A DNA stretch of 64,000 nucleotides, from assembly GCA_024811115.1 (NCBI GenBank), contig JAKOGH010001116.1:124001-188000 (forward strand), in the 5' to 3' direction. The notes under the pieces are model-generated. The model saw nothing but the letters and a program-made list of their open reading frames with translations, made no database searches and was not told the origin of the DNA. The first letter of the stretch is position 1; the number at the start of each line of letters is the position of its first letter. The stretch is from Terana coerulea. Lineage: Eukaryota > Basidiomycota > Agaricomycetes > Polyporales > Phanerochaetaceae. This document shows positions 55,409-64,000 of the stretch, piece by piece. A program made the position numbers and the translations under genes.

Positions 55409-56184
55409 AGCATAAACCCGGCAATATTACAGGAATTGGAGGGAGAGCGACGGAGGTCGACGTCGGGAGCAGGACGCGCGTAGCGCCCGGCCGCCGTCGC
55501 GCCAGCGTGTCACAGTGACAACGCGTGCGTCGTGACAAGCCGGTGCTGAGATGCGCTGATACGTCTTGTCTCCGAACTTCATGCCCATTTTCATCTTGCT
55601 TGCGACGCTTCGTGGATCCGTGCTGGCGAAAGACAAACTTGAAGACCATTGCTACCGGCTTCTTACACGCATGGCTTGTAAAGCACCTGCAGGCTCCAGG
55701 AGCCCGACTTGATGAGAGACGCACGGCCAAGTCTTCGTGGTTCTTATGGCGAGCAACCACCGCACAAAACGTCAGGCAAGTGTATGCTATTCTTCGATTA
55801 GCGAACTCCTGATAGATTTTTAATACATACGTAAAGGCCGTAATACAATTCGGAGGCAATAGAATTCGCGATCTGGATTTCCTGACAGCACGATAGCGAA
55901 TCTGCCGAGGACGTATCCACGAACAGTCGAGCTAGAGAAGCTTCTCTAGAGGGCTCTACCGTGGCTTTTGGCTGTGACTACAAACCCGCGTTGGATGCCT
56001 CGTTGACTAGTTGCTCGCAGCACCCACGACACGTAGGTTTTACTCCCAGCGGAGAACGCCTGTGGAACTACCAGCGTGGCCGAACCTCAGTGATTCCGAC
56101 AATAAAGCACCTTAAAGATGACGATGGTATTATATCTCTCAGGCTATCCTTCTCGACCCAACGGACCCTCGTTATCGCGAGCAT
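55409..56184. other. divergent intergenic region, TERT / DHA2 transporter
   Basis: 776 bp, no supported gene. Open frames here have no conserved features. Confidence 0.5.
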
Positions 56185-58065
56185 ATGCCGACGACCAGCT
56201 CGAAAAGCCTGTCACCGACCAGGAAATACTTCCTCCTCACCCTCTTCTGTTTTGTGCAGTTTCTCGATGCCTTCAACTTCAGCGCCATGTTTGCAGCTCT
56301 CCCACACATTCAAGAAGACCTGCGCACATCGACGGGGCAGACGACTTGGATTATCAGTGCATTCCAGCTCACATTCGCCGCTTTTTTGCTCCTCAGCGGG
56401 CGACTGAGTGATGTCTGCAATCCAAGTCAGTTTATCTTCCCAATGCAAAGACAGCCTTGCTGACATTATGCCTCGTCAGAATATACCTTTGTCATAGCGA
56501 CCTCTGGAATTGGCATACTTTCTATCCCTACGGGATTCCTCAACGCGAAAATCCCGTTCATTATATTCCGCGCTCTTGCCGGAATTGGTACATACCCCTC
56601 GTGCTTTTTAGAGAAGTAATGCTTATCAACTTCCTTCACCTTACAGTGGGCGCAATGACCATTCCTTCTGCGTTAACGCTTCTCGTGAGTATTTTCCCTG
56701 AGCCTCAAGAACAAGCTCAGGCAATTGGGGTCTTCGGTGGCAGTGGTAGCATCGGGAATGGTACGCCTCTCTGGCTGCTCTTCATCGCTGCAAAATAACG
56801 TCAGTCAAAGTGCTCGGTCTATTCATCGGCGCCATCTTCGTCAAGCTCGCTTCATGGCGCTGGATATTCTGGTTCATCGCCATCATCGCCATCCCTGTCG
56901 CAGTGCTTGGTGCCCTGATTCTGCCGTCAAGTGTCCGTCCCAGCGATGCAAATACCAGGCGGCCGACGGTTTTGCAGAGGCTGCACGGCCTCGATCTAGG
57001 CGGGATAGCGCTTTTTACCGTGTCCATCGTGCTCTTCATTTTCGCTTTGACGAAGGGCTCAGCAGGCGTGTGGACAAACTTGGAGGTGCTCCTACCGCTA
57101 ATCTTGTCTGTCTTCCTCATGGTTGGGTTCTTCCTCTGGGAACGAATGATCCCGGCGCATATAGCTGCCATGTACGCGTACACCTATACTCTTCCTTGAA
57201 TCGTACTGATGTTCTCGCTCAGTCCATCCCAAACTTGGTTCTACCCCAACTTCGCGGTTCTCTTCGCCGTCGCGCTGCTCCCGTATCTCTGGTTCACCAC
57301 CATGTTCGATCTAAACATGGTCCTGTGGCAAGATGTGTACGGCTGGAACCCTCTTGTCTGCGCGTTGCGCATGGTTCCCTCGGGCGTCGTCACCTTCTCT
57401 ATGGCATTCACTGGCCCACTCGCGCGGCGGATCGCACCAAAGTGGATCATCCTGTTCGGCATGGCCTGCATGGTGCTCGCCAACGTCCTGTTCGCGTACG
57501 CGGACGGCCCCGCGCGGTACTTCAGCTTCGCGTTGCCTGCAATCATTGTGGGCGACGCTGGCGCAATGCTTGTATACACGCACGCTAAGTACGTGTATTC
57601 CCTTGAGCCCGTCTCTACCTGATCATTTACGCCTTTGCTTTCGACGGTTGTAGCATAGCGATCTTTGAGACCACCCCTTCTCACATGGCCGGCATGGTCG
57701 GCGCGGTCTTCAACGGTGCGCTGCAGCTTGGGTCCGCCGTCGGCATCGCCGCGGTTTCGTCTATTGAGGCGTCCGTCGAGCGCGCACACGGCGGACCCGC
57801 AGCCTACGCGGGGCGCGCGGCCGCGTGGTGGTTCCTCGTCAGTGTCGTGATACTTGAAGCACTCGCGGTCGGTGTATTCTATAAGGCAAAGGTTGCAGAG
57901 GTTGCCATCAACGCCAACTCTAGCCATGGGACCTCTAGCCATGGGACAGGAGAGCCCAGGGTGAGAGAGGGACAAGGTGAGGACTGGGTCAACCTCGAGG
58001 GTCAGCCCGAAGAGGAGCAGAAAACCGCTGCGGCGTCGGAGGTGAAGCCCCGCTTCCAGGTTTGA
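56185..58065 (+). CDS. MFS drug:proton antiporter, DHA2 (14-TMS) type
   Basis: Efflux pump of the plasma membrane. ATG 56185: MPTTSSKSLSPTRKYFLLTL, then TM1 FCFVQFLDAFNFSAMFAALP, the motif D1-like LPHIQEDLRTSTGQTTWIIS, and LSGRLSDV (motif A). GSGSIGN|VLGLFIGAIF is the motif C region in TM5. Later helices follow (GGIALFTVSIVLFIFALTKG; YPNFAVLFAVALLPYLWFTT). The C-terminal part is IFETTPSHMAGMVGAVFNGA, and a hydrophilic tail has a short repeat SSHGTSSHGTG. At least seven exons, with introns at about 56425, 56590, 56760, 57180 and 57587. Family members export toxicants or metabolites; the substrate is unknown. Confidence 0.85.
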
Positions 58066-58395
58066 AGTTCAGTGCTATAGATGGTCGTTGGAAACTTGGA
58101 ATCATCTATGAAAATTCACATGTCCATTTCATGATTCTCATTCATCTCGATTTCTTTCCGTCTGGCTTTGTGAGCGCACAGAAAGATGTGACATATAGAA
58201 CTTTCTTCCTAGGCCCGGGATGCATATTATTGGTAGAATAACATTGGGTTCTTTGTTGTACTTATCTACTGATTCATTTCAAAATGCTTTACACAACATA
58301 CAGCGAACATAGCAAAGACAACAAAGCGACAGCAGCTCTCAAGCCATGGAAATAAACGCAGGGAATCCGACAGGAGCGCAACGGCGGACATGTCA
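58066..58395. other. convergent 3' flanks
   Basis: Between the transporter (+) and the TPR gene (-). AT-rich, with no feature beyond probable 3' UTRs. Confidence 0.45.
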
Positions 58396-59428
58396 TCACG
58401 AGTCCTCCGTGATCTCAACGATCCCAGACTTCGGCAGCTCGTCCGAGACTTCGACGATCCCAGATTTTTCCCCCTTGTCGCGATTGAGGAAACCTGAGGA
58501 GTCGTCATACTCCGCGGATAGCACCAGGACGGACGGGCGCGACGCACCCTTAAACTTCTGGTTGTGGACCTTCTCGCGTTCCTTGTCCATCGCGCGCAAC
58601 CGTGCCAGCTCGGCTTTGACGGCCGGCGCATTCAAATCTGCATGGGATCAGTGTCCTGGCGTGTGCGGGATGCTGGCCACGGTATTTACCTGGGGCGTTT
58701 GACTTCAAGAGATCGTCGAACATCTTCTCTGCTTTCTCGAAGTGACCTTGCTCGCCCAAGGCTTTGGCTTTCCGGAACTGCGCCTTGGTGTTCTTGTCAT
58801 TCTTCGCCAGAGCCTACGAACAGCGCGTGAGCGGTATGTCAAGAACAGAGTTGGTGGAAGGAGGACATACCTTGTTTGCCGTATCGACCGCACGTTTCCA
58901 GTTGCTGTTTTTGATGTGACACGCAGCCATGTTGGAGTATATCTTCTCGAGCATCTCGTCGGTCTGAGAAACGCCGCGCGAGGGTCGTTAGTTGAAGCAG
59001 GCAGAGAGATTTGGGTGGCGTACTTCCGTCTTAGGCTTTGGCGCAGTAGGTGCGTTGTCCAGTGGGCCTGCTGGCATCGCACTGGCAGCATTCCTATCAA
59101 AGAGCACTCGTTAGAACGATGATTGGAAGATAGCCTGTGGACGTTTACCTGTTGATACCCTCAAGGTACATCAACGCCTTGCAGAGTCGGGAGGCTACTG
59201 GTTAGCTAAGACAATACTCCAGCACATAGATGGTATGTAGCACCTCATGATATGCTCTCAACGCTACAAGCATTGTCAGTCCGCCTTTTCCCGAGAGACT
59301 GGGACGAACGCTACGTGCAGTGGCGTACCATTCACGGTTTGGCCATCCTTGAATGCCTGATCGGCCGCGTCCTTCTTCTGCTTCGCTATGCCCAGCTTGT
59401 GAGCCGTCTCAGCGTCAGCTTCAGACAT
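58396..59428 (-). CDS. tetratricopeptide-repeat cochaperone-like protein
   Basis: ATG 59428: MSEADAETAHKLGIAKQKKD, continuing DAADQAFKDGQ (first TPR helix pair), LRAYHE|ALMYLEGIN in two tiny exons, and a Pro/Ala linker. EKIYSNMAACHIKNSNWKRA, VDTANKALAKNDKNTKAQFR and KAKALGEQGHFEKAEKMF give two more TPRs. The carboxylate-clamp-like pattern (N in SNMAACH, K/R in KAQFRKAKA) resembles TPR domains that bind Hsp70/Hsp90 tails. This looks like the TPR part of an immunophilin or a TTC-type cochaperone without an isomerase domain. The C-terminus repeats KSGIVEVSDELP and KSGIVEITEDS. About six exons. Divergent to the gene at 59683. Confidence 0.8.
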
Positions 59429-59682
59429 TCTGGATACTCCGTTCTGTATGTTGTGTGCGTGCAAGTAACGATGGCGAGTGAGAGTGCAAGGCAAGCAGTG
59501 CAGGTGCCACAATGAGGCTCAATGCAAGAACCAGGCGTCTACAGAACCCGCACGAGTGCAGGCCTGTGCAGGCGCTTCTAGAACCTGCGTTCATCCCCGA
59601 GCGGACAGCGCCGCTTTCACCTCTCAATACGCCTTCTGCTGGGATATACACCCACGACGCCGAAGAGCCGCCACACGACGCC

Positions 59683-59991
59683 ATGGCCATCCTCTCCAAC
59701 GTAATCGGCTTCTCGCTCTTTGGCCTCGCCGCCCGCTTCGGCCAGCTCGGCATCCAGAAGCGGAACCTGTTCGACAGTGCGCACCTCCGCCGTCCTGGCC
59801 TGCCTGTGTCTCTGTGTGGTTGCTGACGGTGGCGGGTGCTGTTAGATCCGGGCGGGCACGCGCTCGCGATGGGTGTCTTTGGCTTTGCGGGATACTGGGT
59901 GCACAAGTGGGACGTGCGGGCGGGCGAGCTCCTCTCGGCGAAGCGTGCAGAGATCGCTGCCCGCAGAGGAGTCTCGTCTGCATCTGAGTAG
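59683..59991 (+). CDS. small mitochondrial membrane protein, complex I NUXM-like
   Basis: Two exons, 59683-59776 and 59846-59991, giving 79 residues. The sequence reads MAILSNVIGFSLFGLAARFG, QLGIQKRNLFDNPGGHALAM, GVFGFAGYWVHKWDVRAGEL, LSAKRAEIAARRG. It has one or two hydrophobic segments and a GGH...GYxxHxWDxRAGELLxxKRAEIAxRR pattern. I associate that pattern with the fungal accessory NADH dehydrogenase subunit NUXM and relatives. The assignment is by recalled pattern only. It shares a 254-bp divergent promoter region with the TPR gene. Confidence 0.55.
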
Positions 59992-61594
59992 GTCTCGGGA
60001 GCATGCCTGTTGGAAAAGGGGAAATGGTGCGTTGTTATATCCAAACTTTCGTCCCAAGCTGACAGTTCCTTGAAGCCGGTTGTAGATGTCCTATACCTTT
60101 GCTGAAGGGTAGTTCAAACCATTTATTTGGGTTCTTCCGACGACGCTCTTCGGGTGCACACCCATACCACACAAATCACTGCGACACATAGCTGCAACAT
60201 AATGTGATATCTGCCGTGTCATCGTCGCTAAGCTGCGCTGTTAAGTACCGCTGCTGGGAAATGCAATACCATAACATCGCACACAAGGCTGGGCTGTGTG
60301 TGAGTCGTCACTTGAATCGCGTTATGCGGAAAGCGGGAACGAGAAGGCTTCAACATTCAATACCATTCGTGCTGAGCTCAACTCAACTTCCACGTGGACG
60401 CATTCGCCCATTCTTTTACCAGTATTGGTATCCTCAGGTTGCGGTCCAGCAGCAGGGCTTGCATTCCATAGAGCCAAACCCTCAGCCCTTTTGCCCACGC
60501 ATGACCTAACATATACGGGACAAACGACTTTTGCATTCATCCACTGATAACAGCAGGTGGTGTTACATCGGGTCCACCGAAAACACGTTGTACACAATCC
60601 AGATCCAAAATGAACGTGGTGTTAAGGCGACAAGCACCAACTAGAAGCACGGCTACCAATTAACCAAGAAGAATCTACCAACGCTTAGCGTCGACGGGAA
60701 ATCGCACGGCGAATATCGAAGAAGGGGAGAAAGACGAAGAGTGCGAGCCCCAAGAGCGAAGAGTAGAAAAATGGGGGAGCAAAATGGGAGTTTCCGAAGC
60801 AAGCACGGGATGGGAAATAGAATGCTTGAAATGCAGACGTCTACATGGCAGCGGAGCAGTGGTGAAAGTACAACAAGAGTACAATCGAGGTCGAGTACAA
60901 GGAGTACAACGGTCGTAGCCGTGGGATAACGGGTGGTCGAGCGTGCGCGTAGCGTACAGCCAGCCGGGATATATAGTGGAGCGGAGAGGAAAGGGAGTCG
61001 GGGAGCAGAGAGTGGTGAAGGAGTGTGTGTAAGGTGGTTTCCGAGACGGATATATGTACAGAGATTGAGCAGAGAATGAATGTCGAAGTGCGCCACCGTT
61101 AGGGTGACAAATCCAGGAGTACCGAGAGGGGATATAACGAGGGCCAAATGAGAGTGGACGGCGAGATGTGAACAAGAAGATGCACGCCGTAGGGAGTAAA
61201 AGGAGCACTGGGTCGGGACAAGAAAGGCAAAGATAGAGACGGGCCGTGTTTGTGTGATGTGCTAAACCAAGATGGCGTTGTATTCTTGAGACTTTGACGG
61301 ATGGAGGTCCGGTTGCTTGGTTGTTGCAGACATTGACAATGATCGGCGGGAAGGGGCAGATGGAGCGAAATGAGCGTCGATGATGACGGTCGATGATGAA
61401 GCAGATGAAGAGTGTCAGGTCGAGTGTCAATTGTGGTAACGGGAGTGTTTGAGTGTGATCGAGAAGTGTCTGTGGTAGCGAGAAGTTGATGAGCCAGGGA
61501 CAGGAGGTTCCGAAGGCTGGGCGACGGCCATAACGCCAGGTTCCGACGGTCGGAAATTCATTGAGGGCAGGCGCCATGGCACGATCGGAGGGGC
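59992..61594. other. 1.6-kb convergent region, pyrimidine-biased on the minus strand
   Basis: No supported gene. From about 60660 to 61590 the minus strand is CT-rich and open for about 300 codons in one frame. That is expected from composition because stop codons need purines, and it probably includes the 3' UTR of the Ser-rich gene. 59992-60650 shows nothing. Confidence 0.45.
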
Positions 61595-63294
61595 TCAATG
61601 CAGTTGGAACGCGCTGGCCAGCCCAGAGCCCGTCCCGCTGTAGGTGTTCTCCTGACCTTGCATGGGGCTGCCAAAGTCAATCCTACGGGAAAGGGCTGCG
61701 CGGGGCAAAGGGGCAGTGGGCCTCGAGTGCCTGGAGGTCCGCGAGCCATGGCTGGACGGCGTGACCGGAGGAATGGAAGTCATCCTGTAGGGGCTGGGCG
61801 AGGAAGGCATGTACACAACAGGGGTCGCAGGTGACATGAGCATGGAACGAGCAGACGAGCGCGGAATCCGGGAAGGAGTGGGGATCTCGATGTTCGGCTG
61901 AGGGTTGGGGAGCTCACCTCCGAGGATGCTCGGGGTTACGCTGTAGGTTCGCTCTGGGTCTGGTCGAACGGGGCTGCGACTGGCTGCTGGTCTTGCCAGA
62001 GGAGGGCTTGCTTGAGGTCTTGGACGGAGTCTTGGGGCTGAGCTTCGTGCGTTTGGCCGATGACGTGGGAAGGGTAGGCGAGGCCAGAGGCGATGTGGGA
62101 GTCGGAGAAGCAACTTTGCGCCGAACCCTCTTCGCATTCTGATTCCGCAACTTATCTTCCTCGTCAGAAGTCACATCGGAATTCTTCGCGTTGAAGTCGA
62201 TGCTCAAGGCCGTAGAGTCGCGACTGTTGCGAGAACTGCCAAAGGACGGCGCACGCTTGAGGCCCGACGGGAAAAGGGAAGATGCTGTGAACGTCTCCGA
62301 ACGCCGCATCCGTCGAGAGGGCATCGCCGCTGGCTGATCGGAGTCTCCAGAAAGCGAGGAAATCGACTTTCGAAGCCCAGAAGAACGAACATCAGATATG
62401 CCGGAATTGAGTGTTGTTGAGCTGGGAGTCGAGGAGGTCAAAGAACGAGCACCGCGAGAGGGGGACGGTGAGCGTGGATAGAGTGGGTACGATGGTGTGA
62501 GGATACGATCCGTCTTCTGGAGACGGCGAGAGAGACTTCGGATACAGTTAGCAGGAACAAAGCAAAATCATCGGCCTAGTATGGGCACATACCGACTGAG
62601 GTTTGAGTTGCTGTTGATGTCGCCCTTAGTTGCTTGCATGAAGTCCATACTTGATTGCCTATACAAGGGCCGCCTGAGGCCTATGTTAGTCGTCTGCTTG
62701 AGCGGCGCATCGTCTGCGCTATCTTCTTCGGCTATGGTATCACTGGCTGACTCGTCGCGGCTGTCGCTGGCGCGAGCACGGGCGAGGTCTACGATCTTGG
62801 CTCGCGTCGCCCGCATAGAATGTGGCCACTCGGTGCCCTTTGCTTCAGCGACGCCACGGGCAAGCTTGTCGAGAAGGTTCGACGGTGGGACAGGGCCGTT
62901 GAAGGGAGTCAGCAAGTGAGAGGGCAAAGCGTCAAGAGTCTGGAGTCCGACAACGCCACAATTTACCGCGTACGGGGGAAGAGACACGACGCGACACGAT
63001 CAGTCCAGCCCTGCAGCCTCGCGACACGCTAAAGCGACGCACCCTGTTCAGTAAACGAATCTGCTCCGGCTTCCACTCGAGTTCCATTTCGTTCGCGTCA
63101 AAATTGGAGCTGTTCCAGCTGTCGGTGCTGTAGCGGTTCGTGTTTGTCGTGAACAGCGGCAGCGGCTCGGCGCGTCTGGTGGGGGTGTGAGGCGTTGAAC
63201 CGGAACCCGAGAGGAGGGCGGACATCTCGCGTGGACGAGGCGGAAGAGAGAGCGCAGGGAGCGGCGCGACGGCGGCAGCCCGCCGTCTGTGCAT
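61595..63294 (-). CDS. Ser/Pro-rich protein of unknown function
   Basis: ATG 63294 gives MHRRRAAAVAPLPALSLPPR. Exon 1 ends EWKPEQIRLLNR and splices to TLDALPSHLLTPFNGPVPPS. LLDKLARGVAEAKGTEWPHS, MRATRAKIVDLARARASD and RRPLYRQSSMDFM follow. This first part looks structured and conserved. The rest is Ser/Thr/Pro-rich with basic clusters (KRVRRKVASPTPTSPLASP) and many SP/TP sites, suggesting a nuclear CDK/MAPK target. Near 61988 an extra base appears in AGCAGCCAG: removing one C joins KTSSKPSSGKTSS to SRSPVRPDPERTYSVTPSIL in frame, and the protein then runs to a stop at 61595. No family recognised. Confidence 0.6.
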
Positions 63295-64000
63295 GATTGT
63301 CCTAGGGATTAGCGAGCGACAAGTTGAACAGGCGAGTGTAGCGTAAAGGACAACAATGGGAAAGAGCAAGCCGGGGGCGCGGGCGCTTGCCCCTACCACA
63401 TCAAAGCCGTCGCCCACGTGTGCTTTAGGGCAGACGCCACCGCGTCAGGCCTAGTCTTCTGCGGCGATCAATCTGAGTTCCAATCAGCTCCACCACAACC
63501 GCGTCGAGACGCGTCGCCCAAAATGCCCCGCGTGTCGCTGTCTCGACATCTGAGGCGTCAGTCCCAGCGGCAGCGAAGGCAAAGCGGGCAGCTTGCAAAA
63601 GTAGAGAGACTGACCGATGTGTGGTAAATTTTGAGGGCGAGTACGATCCTGAAGGGCAGCTTTCAACGTCGCTTCGGACTACTTCAAGCCTAGTCTTGCA
63701 AGTGGTTGTATGCGCATATACGGAGTGCTGATGCTGCAAATCAAGTCCAGCTGTCGAGATAGCCAACGTAGGTACCGAAAGCTTACCGACGACCGCCGTT
63801 TTCTGCTCTAACTACCACTGGAAGTCGCGTGTTTGCCAGTCCAACGAAACGTTATTCTTCACCACTACGCTTGCTTGGCCATGGGATGCAACGCGTGCGC
63901 ACAGCGGGACTAAAATGGTTGCGTGCGAGGATAGTATGTTCAGATACTCAGAAGGAGAAAGACGAAGAGGAGGTGGGGGCAAGAGGCAACTGGTCAAGTT
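63295..64000. other. right edge, nothing firmly recognised
   Basis: Promoter of the Ser-rich gene followed by about 500 bp with several short frames on both strands. None could be tied to a family. A gene may begin or end outside the window. Confidence 0.4.

Noticed and set aside
60675..61598. 307-codon open frame on the minus strand beyond the Ser-rich gene
   Set aside because: The strand is CT-rich, so stop codons are rare by composition. It begins at a TTG overlapping the stop of the real gene and shows no domain; it is more likely 3' UTR.
1..64000. CRISPR arrays, rRNA genes, autonomous transposases, viral genes
   Set aside because: None seen: no regularly spaced repeats, no rRNA core sequences and no transposase or integrase motifs. 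The only reverse transcriptase has TERT-specific motifs.

Overview
This window looks like a euchromatic piece of a filamentous basidiomycete genome. Agaricomycetes is likely, and a polypore is a guess. The evidence is dense genes with many 45-80 bp GT-AG introns, short intergenic gaps, no operons, about 53% GC, and basidiomycete-type gene families: AusD-like methyltransferases, an F-box protein with an LRR-like tail, GH79, and Ncp1-like proteins. Most ORFs are single exons, so genes were assembled by following conserved protein motifs across plausible splice sites.

Layout. 1-2 kb: two minus-strand paralogues of an unrecognised small Gly/Leu repeat protein, with matching promoter elements. 2.6-6.2 kb: a PPN2-like metallophosphatase and a divergent gamma-glutamylcyclotransferase-like gene. 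6.3-8.4 kb: a secreted GH79 glycosidase. 8.8-9.5 kb: a non-autonomous DNA transposon (33-bp perfect TIRs, 8-bp target duplication), 46 bp upstream of the mitoribosomal mL40 gene. 10.9-15.3 kb: three tandem SAM methyltransferases. 15.9-23.3 kb: F-box protein, Hsp20-like protein and an Srs2-type helicase. 23.5-25.6 kb: hexose transporter. 26.5-29 kb: type I metacaspase. 29.4-30.9 kb: an unknown basic protein. 32.3-35.1 kb: cytosolic methionyl-tRNA synthetase. 36.3-38.9 kb: forkhead factor. 40.3-42.5 kb: THG1 and a divergent conserved protein. 42.8-48.7 kb: SAGA deubiquitinase Ubp8, an SLP-type phosphatase and an Ncp1-like protein. 49.0 kb: U6 snRNA. 49.5-58.1 kb: glutathione peroxidase, telomerase reverse transcriptase and a DHA2 drug transporter. 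58.4-63.3 kb: TPR protein, a small complex-I-like membrane protein and a Ser-rich unknown.

The genes are mostly unrelated housekeeping functions. The local groupings that matter are the three methyltransferases, the repeat-protein pair, and several divergent pairs that probably share promoters.

The most interesting signals are the repeat-protein pair with its CGGAAGCAA promoter motif, the transposon beside mL40, and a SUMO-interaction plus PCNA-box tail on the helicase. A caution applies throughout: at least a dozen conserved genes are interrupted by a one-base frame slip, usually in a short homopolymer. These occur even in essential genes (methionyl-tRNA synthetase twice, TERT twice), so consensus indel errors are likelier than pseudogenes.
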